Below, one piece after another: positions 42,409-53,213 of a DNA stretch of 64,000 nucleotides. This stretch comes from Streptomyces sp. B3I8 (GTDB lineage Bacteria > Actinomycetota > Actinomycetes > Streptomycetales > Streptomycetaceae). Where the stretch lies: assembly GCF_030816915.1 (NCBI RefSeq), contig NZ_JAUSYN010000002.1:6151501-6215500 (forward strand), in the 5' to 3' direction. The notes beneath the pieces are model-generated. The model searched no databases, had not been told where the DNA came from, and was given only the letters and a program-made list of their open reading frames with translations. The translations under genes were made by a program, and so were the position numbers. Within the stretch, counting starts at the first letter, position 1, and each line of letters opens with the position of its first letter.

Positions 42409-45400
42409 CTGTCGGCGGAATCCGGTGGCAGCAGGTGTTGCCGCCGTTCCTCCGCGTCCAGTGTGCGGAAGACGCGCCCGCGTGCTCGTGCCTCCAACCG
42501 TTCGAAGTCGGGATCGGCGGGCCAGATCCGCGCGGTGCCATCGGCGGACGCCGTGAGCAGCCGTGCGCCGTCGCGGGACCACGCCACCGAGGTCACCTTG
42601 TCCCGGTGGACGCCGACGACGGCAAGTTCCTCGTACGTCGTCGCGGACCAGAGCCGCACCGTGCGGTCGTCGGAGCCGGTTGCGAGGCGACTGCCGTCGG
42701 GGGACCAGGAGACGGTGCGGACCCGTCCCTCATGGCCCTTCAGCACGTCGATGCGCCGGCCCGTCGCCGCGTCCCACACGGCGGCCGTCCAGTCGCCGGA
42801 TGCCGTGGCGACCCGCTCCTCGTCCGGCGACCAGGCGGCGTCCTCCACGTAGTTGCCGTGTCCGCGCAGCACCGTCAGCAGGGTGCCATCGGCGGTGTCC
42901 CACAGACGGCAGGTGCGGTCGTCGGAGCAACTGGCCAGCTTCCGCCCGCTCGAGGACCATGCCACCCGCCCCACCCAGTCCTGGTGCCCGGTCAGCTTGG
43001 CCAGCTCCGTGCCGTCGACGGCGGACAACAGACGTACGGTGCCGTCGTGGCCGCCGGTCGCGACGCGCCGGGCGTCCGGGGCCCACGCGCATCCCTCGAC
43101 GGGTTCGCCGCGCGCCTCGAACACCGTGCGGCCGGTTCCGTCGAGGACACGGAACAGGCCGTCGGCAGTGCTGAGGGCCAAGCGGTCACCGTGCGCGGCC
43201 CAGGCAACGCTCCACACCCGTTCGCCCAGCACCGTCGTCGGTCCGGCGGGTGTGCCGTTTTCCGCGTCCCAGATCCGCGCCGTGCCGTCGTCCGAGGCGG
43301 TGGCGAGACGGGTCTGGTCGCCGGACCACACGGCCTGATGGACCGGGCCGTCGTGCCCGTGGACCAGCACGGACTCGGCACCCTTCGGGTTGAGGTCCCA
43401 CACGCGCCCGGTGCCGTCCGTCGACGCGGTGGCGAGCCGGGTCCCGGACGGCGACCAGGCCACGGACCACACCGTGTCGCTGTGCCCGCGCAGCACCGCC
43501 ACCACCTTCGCGTCCTCCGTGGACACGATCCGCACGGTCCGGTCGGAGGACGGGGTGGCGAGCAGTCGTCCGTCCGGTGAGAAGGACGGGTTCCACACGT
43601 AGTCGGTGTGGCCGCGCAGGAGCAGTCGCAGTGCGCCGGTGCGGGCGTCCCAGATGCGGGAGGTGAGGTCACCGGAGCCCGTGGCCAGCAGCTTTCCGTC
43701 CGGCGACCAGACGATGCCCTCGACGAACTCCGTGTGACCCACCAGAGCCGCCTTGGCGGCTCCCGTCGCCGCGTCCCAGATGATGACCGTCCGGTCGTGC
43801 GAGGCGGTGGCGATCCGTGCCCCGTCCGGGGCCCAGGCCACGCCCCAGACGTCGTCGGTGTGCCCGGTGAGCGCGTGCACGAGCCGTCCGGTGCCGGCCT
43901 CCCACACCCGGACGACCTTGTCCTTGAACGTGGCGGCGATCCGTGCCCCGTCCGGTGACCACGCCACCTGCCGGCCGATGTCCCCGGCACCGGTGAGCTG
44001 CCGTACCGGTTCACCGGAGGCGGTGTCCCAGACTCGTACGACCTGGTCGCGGCCCGCGGTGGCCAGGTGTGCCGCGTCGGGGGAGAAGGACACCGACTCG
44101 ACCATGGCCCCGTCGCACGGCAGCACACGCAGAGGGCGACCCGACTCCGCGTCCCACAGCCGTGCCGTGCCGTCCCGCGACGCGGTGGCCAGCAGCCGTC
44201 CGTCGGTGGACCACGCGACGTTCCGGACCGTGTCCGTGTGCCCGTCGAGCACCGTACGGAGGTGTCCGGCAGCCAGTGCCGTCAGCAGTCCGCGCCGTGC
44301 GGCCGGTGTCGGCGCGCACTCGCCGAGCGCGGCCAGGGAGAGCAACAGGGCGCGCTCGGGTTCCGTCTCCGCGCTCGCCAGGACCTGCCGGCCGATGCTG
44401 TCGGAGATCCGGCCGAGGAAGGCCGAGTCCCGACGCTGTGACGCGTCGACGAGCGCGCGTGCGGGCGCCGACGCCTGCCCGGCCTCCTCCAACGCCCTCA
44501 GCCACCGCTGGGCGACGGTGAGCCGCTCACCGGTGAGGAGGTAGTCCGCGCTGTGGCCGGCCCGCTCCCAGTCCCGGGCCCACCGCTCCAACTCGGCGCG
44601 CTCACGCAACCGTTCCGCGCGCGCCTCCGCTTCTTGCCGGAGCGGGGCCCATTGCCGGAACAGCGCCTCGTGCGTCACCTCGGCGTACGCATCCGAGAGG
44701 GCGGTGGTGGTCGCCGACGCCGCCGAGGTCGCGTCGGATCGGATGAGACGCGCGTCGATGAACGCATCCACCACCTGCCGCTCCCGGTCGGTGAGTTCGC
44801 TCAGCCGTACGGGGCGGCGCGCGAGGTCGTGTTCCTCCAGAGTGACGAACCTCAGGAGCACCCGCAGAGCGGACTCGATGCCGTCGGGCGAGCCAAGAGC
44901 GGCCACGGTGCTGTCGGCCTGCCGCGCCAGTGCCCCCGCGACGCCCCCGAGCCGGTGGTACGCCTCCTCGGTGACCGTGCCGCCGGGCCCGCAGTCGAAG
45001 TACAACTCCTGGAGGAGATAGGCGAGGAGGGGTAACGCGTCGTCGGTGCCGGTGTCGTCCACGATCGTCGCTACGAGACCGGGGGCGAAGTCGATGCCCA
45101 CCAGGGCGGCAGGCCGCTCGACGACCTGGGCGAGCTGTGCCCGGCTCAACGTGCCGATGGCCACGGGGTGTTGCAGCATCTCGGCGTGCCCGGTGTCGAG
45201 CAGTCGCCCCAGGAGGTCCACCCGGCAGGCGGCCAGTACCCGGACGGAGGGTTCCTGTCGCAGGCAGGTATGCAGTGCCTCGAGGAACTGAGCCTGCTCC
45301 CGCTCGCCCGCGAGGGTGACGAGTTCCTCGAACTGGTCGATGACGAGCAGCACCCGCCGGAACTGTCCGCCGCGCAGCCGTGCCACCTCGGCGGCGAGAC

Positions 45401-45974
45401 TGTCCGGCCCCTGCCGGAGCCGCCGCAGCACGGTGCTCGCCGACTCCCGGCCGCCGCCGGCCACGGACAAGGATGCGGCCAGCGAGCCGAGCGGGTTCGG
45501 TCCGGGGGCGAACGTCGGCACGATCGTCCAGCGGCGCCGCCGGAGCCGGGGCATGACCCCGGCCCGGACGAGAGAGGACTTGCCGCTGCCGGAGGCCCCG
45601 GTCAGCAGCAGGCACCGGTCCGCCGGGGAGTTCGCGGAGACATGCAGTCTCCGCGTGAGTTCGGCGGCCTGTGCCTCCCGGCCGAAGTAGACGGCCGCCT
45701 CGTCCTCGGCGTAGGCGTCAAGTCCCGGGTACGGGATGCGGTCACGGGGCCAGTCGGTCCGTTCGGGCTCGGGATTCTCCAGCCGGTACACGACCACCTG
45801 ACCGACGACCATGGCCAGAATGAGCACACCCACGGCGGGCACGGAACCGCGCCGGATGACCTCCAGGGCCCAGGGCGCGTCGTCCGTACTGGTGGCGTAG
45901 TTGGTGGCGATACCGAGCAGAACGGCGACGAGGGCGAGCATGATCTGAAGGACCACGTGGAGACGGTGTCTCAT
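42402..45974 (-). CDS. Membrane-anchored nSTAND1 NTPase with 14 WD40 repeats
   Basis: The 1190-aa protein starts at ATG 45974 (GGAGG 9 bases upstream). Two N-terminal membrane helices ([39 protein letters not shown]) lead to [20 protein letters not shown] and the P-loop [18 protein letters not shown]. Walker B is [14 protein letters not shown], followed by a helical STAND region to about residue 600. The rest is 14 WD40 repeats (for example [20 protein letters not shown]), enough for two seven-bladed propellers. STAND proteins of this type bind a trigger through the repeats and oligomerise on ATP. Relatives act in signalling and some in phage defence; no separate effector domain is visible. 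Confidence 0.9.
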   Translation of the reverse strand: MRHRLHVVLQIMLALVAVLLGIATNYATSTDDAPWALEVIRRGSVPAVGVLILAMVVGQVVVYRLENPEPERTDWPRDRIPYPGLDAYAEDEAAVYFGREAQAAELTRRLHVSANSPADRCLLLTGASGSGKSSLVRAGVMPRLRRRRWTIVPTFAPGPNPLGSLAASLSVAGGGRESASTVLRRLRQGPDSLAAEVARLRGGQFRRVLLVIDQFEELVTLAGEREQAQFLEALHTCLRQEPSVRVLAACRVDLLGRLLDTGHAEMLQHPVAIGTLSRAQLAQVVERPAALVGIDFAPGLVATIVDDTGTDDALPLLAYLLQELYFDCGPGGTVTEEAYHRLGGVAGALARQADSTVAALGSPDGIESALRVLLRFVTLEEHDLARRPVRLSELTDRERQVVDAFIDARLIRSDATSAASATTTALSDAYAEVTHEALFRQWAPLRQEAEARAERLRERAELERWARDWERAGHSADYLLTGERLTVAQRWLRALEEAGQASAPARALVDASQRRDSAFLGRISDSIGRQVLASAETEPERALLLSLAALGECAPTPAARRGLLTALAAGHLRTVLDGHTDTVRNVAWSTDGRLLATASRDGTARLWDAESGRPLRVLPCDGAMVESVSFSPDAAHLATAGRDQVVRVWDTASGEPVRQLTGAGDIGRQVAWSPDGARIAATFKDKVVRVWEAGTGRLVHALTGHTDDVWGVAWAPDGARIATASHDRTVIIWDAATGAAKAALVGHTEFVEGIVWSPDGKLLATGSGDLTSRIWDARTGALRLLLRGHTDYVWNPSFSPDGRLLATPSSDRTVRIVSTEDAKVVAVLRGHSDTVWSVAWSPSGTRLATASTDGTGRVWDLNPKGAESVLVHGHDGPVHQAVWSGDQTRLATASDDGTARIWDAENGTPAGPTTVLGERVWSVAWAAHGDRLALSTADGLFRVLDGTGRTVFEARGEPVEGCAWAPDARRVATGGHDGTVRLLSAVDGTELAKLTGHQDWVGRVAWSSSGRKLASCSDDRTCRLWDTADGTLLTVLRGHGNYVEDAAWSPDEERVATASGDWTAAVWDAATGRRIDVLKGHEGRVRTVSWSPDGSRLATGSDDRTVRLWSATTYEELAVVGVHRDKVTSVAWSRDGARLLTASADGTARIWPADPDFERLEARARGRVFRTLDAEERRQHLLPPDSADSQ

Positions 45975-46323
45975 ACGGCATCGGCCTCCGGTCGGCGACC
46001 GGCATGATCCCTGCTCACCACTCCGACGTCCCCGTTTCGTCGTTCTCCGCGCCCGGTGCCGGGCCCGTTTCCGCTTCGTCGACGGATGCCACACGAAGAG
46101 TCACTGGCATCATCCGTGCAGTCACAGCACGAGTTCAAGAGCGGCCGGGGAAACCAGCCACACGGATGGTTTCCCCGCAGAGTCCCCGGTCGGCGCGTAA
46201 GAGGAGCCGGGGTGCACGGTGTCGACGCTGCCGCCGGACGAGGAACCGCCGCCGTGCGGTTCGCGGCCGGGGCGTGAGTCACGCCGTACCGGCGGGTGGG
46301 TGCGTGCCCGCCGGGGAGTTGCG
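45975..46323. other. Intergenic between EcsC and WD40 genes
   Basis: About 350 bases holding the WD40 gene promoter and a strong hairpin (46147-46176). Overlapping arginine-rich frames here are not supported as genes. Confidence 0.4.
46147..46176. terminator. Hairpin downstream of the EcsC gene
   Basis: GGGGAAACCA pairs perfectly with TGGTTTCCCC across a 10-base loop, about 150 bases beyond the EcsC stop. Likely terminator, or a structured leader of the WD40 gene. Confidence 0.5.
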
Positions 46324-47457
46324 TCAGCGGAGGTCGGGGCCGCCCTCTTCGATGATTTCATCGACGATGCTGATCTTCTCGTCGGCGTTGTCCGGGGCGT
46401 CGTCGTCCGGGTCGGTGAACGACACGGGTACCTCCTCCTCGGCGAGGTACGGGTACTTCTCCAGGAGGAACCGGCGTCGGTACGCCATCTCGGCCGCGTC
46501 CACGATCCCTTCCAGCGTCGCCCAGTTCAGGGTGGAGCCGACGACGATGCCGAAGGCGGGTACGGCCTTGCCGAGCCCCTTCTTGGTGAGACGGACGCCG
46601 AAGGCCTTGGTGAACTTCTCGGCGACCTTGGTGATGAACGCGTTGTTCAGGACGTCCCAGGACTTGCCCCGGAAAAGCGCCTGGGTGAGCTTCGAGATGT
46701 CGGCCATCGCAGCGTTCTTGGCGGTGGCCGAACTCGCGGTTCCGAGGTTGACGACCGACATGATGAACAGCTTCTCGGACGGCTCTTCGGGGTCGTAGCC
46801 GTAGAAGAGGGAGATCTGGCCGACTGCCCGGGAGGAGAGGCCGAGGACGACCGCGGTGTCCGCCGTGAACGCCCCCGCGATCGCACCGGCCGACGGCGCC
46901 GCGGCGGCGCCTCCGGAGGCGGGGATGGCGAGCTGTCCTCCGGTGATCGCGAGACCGGCGCCCGCGCCCGAGAGTGCCGCCGCGATGGGGTAGTACCAAC
47001 TCGCCCCCCGACCGCGGACCTTCTCGACCTCTTCGAGGTCCATGCGGCGCACGTCGGAGAGCGCGGTGATCTCGTGCCCGCGCTTGTTGTGGAGCGTCAC
47101 GACCCGCTTGGGGGAAAGCCCCGCGCGCGAAAGTTTCCCCACCGTCTTCCGCACGGACTGCACGGCGGTGCCGCCCCATTCCGGCATGTGCTCGGCGGCG
47201 TCGCGTGCCTTCGCTCCGGCCTTGGACGCGCCCTTGGCGACGAAATCCTGACCTCGCGAGACCGCCGACACGGCACGGGGGTGCTTCTCCAACTGCTTGG
47301 CGGCCCGCTTGCCCAGTTGCGCGACGCCGTTGGCCACGTGCTCGCCGGCGTTCTGCATCGCCTGTGACAAGGGTCGGCCCTTGTACTGCTGGATGGACTC
47401 CCATACCTCGAGTTCGTACTTCGAGGGCAGCGAATCGGGCTGGTGCGAGTTGCTCAT
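46324..47457 (-). CDS. EcsC family protein
   Basis: The 377-aa protein is read from ATG 47457 after GGGGGGACC. The helical, partly hydrophobic EcsC domain covers about 90-330: YPIAAALSGAGAGLAITGGQ, AIAGAFTADTAVVLGLSSRA, ISLFYGYDPEEPSEKLFIMS and KGLGKAVPAFGIVVGSTLNW. The N-terminus is basic and helical and the C-terminus acidic. EcsC proteins take their name from the third gene of the Bacillus ecs ABC locus and are membrane-associated; their function is not settled. It lies upstream of the NTPase on the same strand but separated by a hairpin, so co-regulation is uncertain. Confidence 0.85.
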   Translation of the reverse strand: MSNSHQPDSLPSKYELEVWESIQQYKGRPLSQAMQNAGEHVANGVAQLGKRAAKQLEKHPRAVSAVSRGQDFVAKGASKAGAKARDAAEHMPEWGGTAVQSVRKTVGKLSRAGLSPKRVVTLHNKRGHEITALSDVRRMDLEEVEKVRGRGASWYYPIAAALSGAGAGLAITGGQLAIPASGGAAAAPSAGAIAGAFTADTAVVLGLSSRAVGQISLFYGYDPEEPSEKLFIMSVVNLGTASSATAKNAAMADISKLTQALFRGKSWDVLNNAFITKVAEKFTKAFGVRLTKKGLGKAVPAFGIVVGSTLNWATLEGIVDAAEMAYRRRFLLEKYPYLAEEEVPVSFTDPDDDAPDNADEKISIVDEIIEEGGPDLR

Positions 47458-47640
47458 GGTCCCCCCTGGGATGTTGCACGTGGTGATCCGCACTCACGCG
47501 TGCGCACTGCGTGGTCGTCACCGTATACGAGGTAGGCAAGCGTCAATAGGTATGTGTCAGTTGACGTAGTTAACAAGAGCTTTCGCGCCACTTGAGTGCG
47601 TCTGCCGAAAGCCGTTCGGGACGCGCCGAAGCCGCCGCGT

Positions 47641-49801
47641 TCAGTCTGCGGTGACGCCCGCCTCGCGCAGGAACGGACTCCGTTCCCCCGTCCACGACAC
47701 GTACAGGCTGTCGCGGGCCCTCGTGCACGCGACGAAGAGGAGGCAGCGTTCCGAGAGGAGGTCGGCCTCGTGTTGTTGGGGGTCTGCCTCGGCCGGGGTG
47801 ATGGCCTTCGGGTACGGGAGGGTGGCCTCGTTGACGCCGATGACGGCGACGCAGCGGAACTCCAGGCCCTTGAAGGAGTGCATGGTGCCCACGCGTACGG
47901 CGTCGGTGTCGCCGTCCGGGTCGGCCGCGCGCAACGGGGCCGCGGGGATGCCGGCGGCCTTGAGGTGCGCCACCGCCTTCGCGCACGTCTTGTTGAAGCG
48001 GGCGCTGACCCCGATGTCGCCGGGTGCGACGCCCGCCTCGCGCCAGGTCCGTACCCGGTCGACGAGGGCGTCGAGTTCCGCCTCCTCCGTGTCCGCGCCG
48101 TGCACGGCCGGGCCCTCGCCGTGGAGGGCGGAGCGGTAGCCGAGCAGGGTGTCCTTGCGGTTCTCGTCCTCCAGTTGGACGATCGGGCGGCCGACGAGCA
48201 GGGCCGTGGACCAGCGCAGGATCTCCTGGGTGGAGCGGTAGTTCTTGCGGAGCTTCACGGAGCGGCCGGTCACCGCGATGCCCAGCGACTTCAGCGACAC
48301 CCGGCAGTCGTAGATCCGCTGGTGCGGGTCGCCCGCGACGAACAGGTCGTCCGGGCGCTGCGGGACGGCCGCGCGCAGCAGCCGCCACTGCGCCGGATGC
48401 AGGTCCTGCGCCTCGTCGACCACGACGTGCCGGTACCGCGGCCCCTGCTCGCCGAGCAGCCGCGCCGCTTCCACGCACGTCCCCAGCCAGGTGCGGGCCC
48501 CGTCCGCGGCGAGGTCGGCCGTGAACCGCTCCACCGTCTCCCACACCAGCGGCCGTTCGGCGGCCGTCAGCCGGCTGCCGCGCCCGCGCCGGTCCGCCGC
48601 CTCGTACTCCGCGAGGCTCTCGATGCCCTGCGCGAGGATCACGTGCCGGTACTCCTGCGCGAGGAACCGCGCGCTGCCCGTGAACCCTGTCGCCTTCGCC
48701 GCCTCGCCCCAGCGGCTCTCCTCCTCGCCGCCCATCAGCGGCCGCAGCGGCACCGCGCCGGGCACCTCCGCGAGGACCCGGCTCGCGAGCCCGTCCACGG
48801 TCATGATGTCCACCCGGTCCCGCAGCCCGGCGTCCTCCACCAGCGATTCGAGGCCCGAACGGAGGGCGTCGACAAGGGCGATGGTGTATGTCGTCAGCAG
48901 GATGCGGTCGCCGTCACGCAGATGGCCGAGCAGGTGCCTGACCCGGTGCAGGGCGACGACGCTCTTGCCGGTGCCCGGTCCGCCCGTCACCTGCGCGGGC
49001 CCCGAGTACGACGCCCGGTACGCCACCTTCCGCTGCGAGGGATGCAGGAACACCCGCCACGCCGCGAACGGCTTCTCCAGGATGTCCCGCAGTTCCTCCG
49101 ACGCCGTGACCAGCGCGATGCGTGCCCTGCTGTGCCGGATCGCCGTGTCGTAGTCCCGGGTGTCCACCTGCGCCGACGACGACGCCTGCAGCGCGGGCGC
49201 GACGATCTCCCGCCACACCTCCTCGACCGAGCATCCCTCGGCCAGGAACTGCAGCACCTCCCGCTGGTCCTGCGGCAGCAGCGGCGCGAAGACCTCCAAC
49301 TGCTCCTTGTCCAGCAGCGACCTGGCCTGCCGCAGCGTCTCCTCGTCGATGCCCAGTGCCTTGAGGTCCCCGTCGGAGAAGCGCGCGAACAGCCGCTCCT
49401 TCGGCGAGTCCTGGGCCACCCGCTCGTACGCCGGTGTCAGCTCGTCCAGGGTCTCCGCGTCCCGGATCTCGACGGCCCGGGTCACCGCGTTGATGCTCGC
49501 CCTCTGCTTCCTCCGCCCACGCGATGGCCTTGTCGTGCTGCATCACCCGCAGCAGCACGAACGTGTCCCCGGAGGGCGGGGCGAGGACCACACCGCGCCA
49601 GAACTGGTCGATGCGGATGGTCCGGATCTGCTTGTCCTTCGCCCGCGTCAGGCTCTCCAGCTTCAGCCCCGGGTCCTTGAACAGCTGGTCCAGGGTGAGC
49701 CGGTGGAACTTCTCCCAGGCGTCCAGCACACCCTTCCGGACGGGCGGCTGGAGCTTGGGCAGTTCGGCGAAGAAACCGATGTCGAAGGCGAGCTGCGGCA
49801 T
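47641..49801 (-). pseudogene. RelE-like/UvrD-type helicase gene with a frameshift
   Basis: From ATG 49801 the frame reads MPQLAFDIGFFAELPKLQPP, then RTIRIDQFWRGVVLAPPSGD and VLLRVMQHDKAIAWA, a RelE/ParE-like N-terminal domain. Near 49500-49515 the frame shifts by one base, and RASINAVTRAVEIRDAETLD continues to 47641. That part has the superfamily 1 helicase motifs GGPGTGKSVVALHR, VVVDEAQDLHPAQWRLL, LRKNYRSTQEIL, GTMHSFKGLEFRC and VACTRARDSLYV. Known relatives are one continuous protein of about 700 aa. A GTG at 49485 could still give a 614-aa helicase without the N-domain. Either a true mutation or a sequencing error. Confidence 0.7.
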
Positions 49802-49891
49802 AACGGGATCCTAAGGGGCAGTACGGGGCGGTGCGGGCGGTACGGCCCTCCGCGGGCGCGAAGGGCCCGGTTCAGGCAGGCCGGGGACCGG

Positions 49892-51646
49892 TCAGGACGG
49901 GGAGCCCGGGGCCTCGCCGTCGAGGTCGAGGCGGATCACGGCCAGCGTCTCGGCGACCTCCTCGGTGAGTTCGTGGTGCGCGCCCAGCACCACGCACAGG
50001 TCCGCGTGCAGGGGCTCCAGCACGTCGTACGCCTCGGCCGTCCGGCCCTGCGTGAACAGCAGCATGCCGATGTCGCGGCGCAGCTCCACCGCCTCCTCGC
50101 TGACGTCGCCGTCCGCCGCGCGGACCATCTCCAGGACCCTGCTCAGCCCCGACAACGCCTGCGTCACCTGCCCCAGTTGGCCCCGGCAGCGGGCAGCCTG
50201 GGCCAGGCAGTCGCGGACCTCCGTGCCGCCCCGCCCGCCGGACCGCGCGTACGCGTCCGCCAGCGCCTCGAACTCCGGCAGCGCCGCCCGGTGGTCCCCG
50301 GCCAGCTGCAGGCTGACCGCCCGCCACATCCGCAGCCGCAGCACCGGCCGGTTCTCCGCGCCGAGCGCCCGCGCGGCCGGCTCGATCAGCTCGGCCATCA
50401 CCTCGGCGGCCTGCGCGTACCGCTCCTCGTCCATCAACGCCGCGTAGTGCGCCTGCACCTCGCGGATCCGCTGCCGCCACGCCTCCCGCTCCGCCTCGGG
50501 AAGCACGACGGGCGGCACCCCGGGCGGCACGCCGGGTCCGGCGTCGTCGCCGGGCACGGCCGGACGCGCCCTGCCCGTACCGCCCCGCGCACGCGGCGCG
50601 TACGGGCGGCGGAAGATCCCGGTCGGATCGGGCACCCCCTCGGGCCCGGCCTCCACGGCGGCCCGCTCGGCGGCGGAGGGCTCCTCGCCGGGCGAGGGCA
50701 GGAACGGCCGCAGCCGCTCGTACACCTCCTGCACGTCCACCGGCCGTGCCTCGGGCGCCTTGAGGAGCAGGTGCAGGACCAGCTCCTCCAGCGCCTCGGG
50801 CACGTCGGGCCGAAGCTCCCGCAGGGGAGTCGGCGCGACGGTCACGTGCTGCGTCATGAGCTGCCACTCGCTCTTCCCGCTGAACAGCGGCTCCCCGCAC
50901 AGCAGTTCGTGCACCACACAACCGAGGGCGTACAGGTCCGTACGCGGGGTGACACCCGCGCCCCGCACCTGCTCCGGCGCCATGTACCGGTGCGTCCCGA
51001 TGGGGCTCCCGGTCGACGTCAGCTTGGTGACGTCCGTCCGCAGGATCGCCGCGATGCCGAAGTCGAGCACCTTCACCGTGCCGTCCCGCGCCACCAGGAT
51101 GTTGCTCGGCTTGAGGTCCCGGTGCACCACCGGTACCTCGTGCGCGTACGACAGCACGGTCGCGACCTGCGCCGCCACGGCCACCGCCCAGCTCACCGGC
51201 AGCGGCCGCTCCGGGCGCACGTACGCGGTCAGCGGGAGCCCGTCGACCAGCTCCATGACGAGGAACAGCTGCTCGTACGACTCGTCCAGCACCGCGTCGT
51301 ACACCTGCGGCACGCCCGGGTGCTGGATGCGCGCGGTGATCCGCGCCTCCCGCCGGAACCGCTTCTCGAACTCCTCCGCCAGGTGCGGCGACGTCACGGC
51401 CTGCGGGCGGATCCGCTTCACGGCCACGGGCCGGTCCAGCACGACGTCGTAGCCGCGCCAGACGTCCCCCATGCCGCCGTGGTTCAGCGGTTCGAGCAGC
51501 TCGTACCGGTCCGCGATGCGCTGCCGGGGCTGGTCCGGGGCGCCGGACCCGCCGCCGTTCCCGTGAACGTGCCCGCCGGTCCCGCTGCCGGTCCGGTCTC
51601 TGTTCGCGTCCCCGCCACTGTTCCCGTCCCCGTCCCCGTACGGCAC
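49892..51646 (-). CDS. Ser/Thr protein kinase with TPR-like C-terminus
   Basis: The 584-aa protein is read from GTG 51646. After a Gly/Asp-rich disordered start comes a Hanks-type kinase at about 45-310: LNHGGMGDVWRGYDVVLD (P-loop), AVKRI (lysine), the catalytic loop VVHRDLKPSNILVARDG, KVLDFGIAAIL and the activation-segment end GTHRYMAPEQVRG. All catalytic residues are present. A Pro-rich linker leads to a helical region with TPR-like repeats (EERYAQAAEVMAELIEPAAR; ALPEFEALADAYARSG). There is no membrane helix, so it is cytoplasmic. It lies 90 bases upstream of the helicase gene on the same strand and may form an operon with it. Confidence 0.9.
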   Translation of the reverse strand: MPYGDGDGNSGGDANRDRTGSGTGGHVHGNGGGSGAPDQPRQRIADRYELLEPLNHGGMGDVWRGYDVVLDRPVAVKRIRPQAVTSPHLAEEFEKRFRREARITARIQHPGVPQVYDAVLDESYEQLFLVMELVDGLPLTAYVRPERPLPVSWAVAVAAQVATVLSYAHEVPVVHRDLKPSNILVARDGTVKVLDFGIAAILRTDVTKLTSTGSPIGTHRYMAPEQVRGAGVTPRTDLYALGCVVHELLCGEPLFSGKSEWQLMTQHVTVAPTPLRELRPDVPEALEELVLHLLLKAPEARPVDVQEVYERLRPFLPSPGEEPSAAERAAVEAGPEGVPDPTGIFRRPYAPRARGGTGRARPAVPGDDAGPGVPPGVPPVVLPEAEREAWRQRIREVQAHYAALMDEERYAQAAEVMAELIEPAARALGAENRPVLRLRMWRAVSLQLAGDHRAALPEFEALADAYARSGGRGGTEVRDCLAQAARCRGQLGQVTQALSGLSRVLEMVRAADGDVSEEAVELRRDIGMLLFTQGRTAEAYDVLEPLHADLCVVLGAHHELTEEVAETLAVIRLDLDGEAPGSPS

Positions 51647-51755
51647 CTGGTCCCGCCCCTCCCGCCCGTCGCACCACCGCGGTCTCGCCTGATCAGCGTG
51701 CAGTCTGGCCGGTGCGTGGCGGGAGGGTCCAGTCGGAGGACGGGGGCGGACGGGG

Positions 51756-52223
51756 CTACGGGTGCGGCGTGAGCGAAATCGAGCCAGGTACGGCGTACTC
51801 CGCCCAGACCGTCTTCCCCGGGCACCCCGCAGGGCGCGGGGCGTGTCCCCAGCGGTCGGCCAGCGCCTCCACGAGCAGCAGCCCGCGCCCGCCCTCCGCG
51901 CACTCCGACGACCCCGGGGGCGTCAGCACCGGCAGCCGCTCGCCCCGGGTGTCGCTCACCTCGATCCGTACGGTGCGGGTCGCCGGGTCGGCGGTCAGGA
52001 GCAGGGCGAAGTCCCGGCCGGACACGTGCCCGTGCCGGACGGCGTTGGCGCAGAGCTCCGCCGCGAGGAGCGTGAGCACGTCGTGCGCGTCGCTCCCGTA
52101 CGGCACGCCCCACGCGTCCAGCCGGTTCCCGCACATGCGGCGGGCCAGCCGGGCGCCGCGCGGGGTCGAGCTGAACCGCATGGTGAACCGGGGTGCGACC
52201 AGGGGTGATTGTGTGGCATTCAT
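51756..52223 (-). CDS. ATP-binding protein, RsbW-like (HATPase_c_2)
   Basis: The 155-aa protein starts at ATG 52223 (MNATQSPLVAPRFTMRFSST). It has the single GHKL domain of anti-sigma-type kinases: VLTLLAAELCANAVRHGHVS (N box), TVRIEVSDTRGERLPVL (G1) and GGRGLLLVEALADRWGHAP (G2). In Streptomyces, many such proteins are encoded divergently from an XRE/DUF5753 regulator with a DUF397 partner, exactly as here. The precise target is unknown. Confidence 0.88.
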   Translation of the reverse strand: MNATQSPLVAPRFTMRFSSTPRGARLARRMCGNRLDAWGVPYGSDAHDVLTLLAAELCANAVRHGHVSGRDFALLLTADPATRTVRIEVSDTRGERLPVLTPPGSSECAEGGRGLLLVEALADRWGHAPRPAGCPGKTVWAEYAVPGSISLTPHP

Positions 52224-52230
52224 GCACACA
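52211..52230. promoter_or_regulatory. Imperfect palindrome over the ATP-binding protein start
   Basis: GTGTGGCATTCATGCACACA is nearly symmetrical (TGTG.GCAT against ATGCACACA) and covers the start codon at 52223. It may be an operator for the divergent XRE regulator; unproven. Confidence 0.25.
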
Positions 52231-52328
52231 CGGTCGCGTGTCGTGGCATAGCGTGACCAGAGGTGGCGCGCGGACGCGGTACGTCGGTACCCGGCGCCGC
52301 GCGGCCCGGTACGTGGAGGTACAGCGAG

Positions 52329-53213
52329 ATGCGCGTGAGGGGTGTGAGTGCGGTGGGGTCGGTACCGGTACGGGACGAGGACGTGGCGCAGGTGCAGCGC
52401 GGACGGGTGGGCGAGCAGGGGGCGGGGGTGATCACGGCGTTCGGACGGCAACTGAAGCTGCTGCGGCTGAAGGCGGGGCTCGAACGGCCGGAATTGGGCA
52501 AGCGGCTCGGCTACTCGCCGGAGACGATCGCCTCCCTGGAGCAGGGCCGGCGCGTCCCGCAGCCACGGTTCATCGAGCAGGCGGATGAGGTGTTGGGGGC
52601 GGGGGGTTTGTTGGTGGCCTTGAAGGAGGAGGTGGCACGGGCGCAGTATCCGGCCTACTTCCGGGACATGGCGAGGCTGGAGTCGACGGCGGTGAGTCTT
52701 TGTCTGTACGCCGCTCATGGGGTACCAGGCCTGTTGCAGACGGAGGAGTACGCACGGGCCGTCTTCCAGATGCAGCGTCCTCTGTTGGATGACGAGGTCA
52801 TCGAACAGCGTCTGGCAGCAAGGATGTTGCGACAGGACATCTTCACGCGCCGCCCGGCTCCATTGCTGAGCTTCGTCATCGAGGAGGTCCTGCTGTGTAA
52901 GCCCATCGGCGGGCGGGCATCACTTCGCGGGCAGTTGGAGCAGATCTTGCTCGTGGGACAGAATCGAAACGTGGAGATCCAAGTGATGCCGACCGAGAGA
53001 ACGGATCACGCGGGTCTGGGCGGTCCATTCACCCTGATCGACGCCGCCGACGGGCGACGGCTCGCGTACACCGAGGTCCAGGACGACAGCCGCTTGTACA
53101 CCGACTCCGGCAAGGTCCGTGAGCTTGAAGCCCGATATGGCATTCTCCGGTCACAGGCACTCACTCCGTGTGAGTCGATGGCCTTGATTGAGCAACTACT
53201 AGGAGAGTCATGA
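52329..53213 (+). CDS. XRE-family regulator with DUF5753 domain
   Basis: The 294-aa protein is read from ATG 52329. An XRE helix-turn-helix covers about 35-90: FGRQLKLLRLKAGLERPELG then LGYSPETIASLEQGRRVPQP. The DUF5753 region follows with YAAHGVPGLLQTEEYARAVF, AARMLRQDIFTRRPAPLLSF, NRNVEIQVMPTERTDHAGLG and LTPCESMALIEQLLGES. Such regulators act with the small DUF397 protein encoded immediately downstream (four-base ATGA overlap) in development and antibiotic control. The first 20 codons are less certain, and an internal start is possible. Confidence 0.9.
   Translation: MRVRGVSAVGSVPVRDEDVAQVQRGRVGEQGAGVITAFGRQLKLLRLKAGLERPELGKRLGYSPETIASLEQGRRVPQPRFIEQADEVLGAGGLLVALKEEVARAQYPAYFRDMARLESTAVSLCLYAAHGVPGLLQTEEYARAVFQMQRPLLDDEVIEQRLAARMLRQDIFTRRPAPLLSFVIEEVLLCKPIGGRASLRGQLEQILLVGQNRNVEIQVMPTERTDHAGLGGPFTLIDAADGRRLAYTEVQDDSRLYTDSGKVRELEARYGILRSQALTPCESMALIEQLLGES

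Noticed and set aside
47641..49801. Programmed frameshifting in the helicase gene
   Set aside because: No slippery heptamer is visible at 49500-49515 and known relatives encode one unbroken frame, so mutation or sequencing error is more likely.
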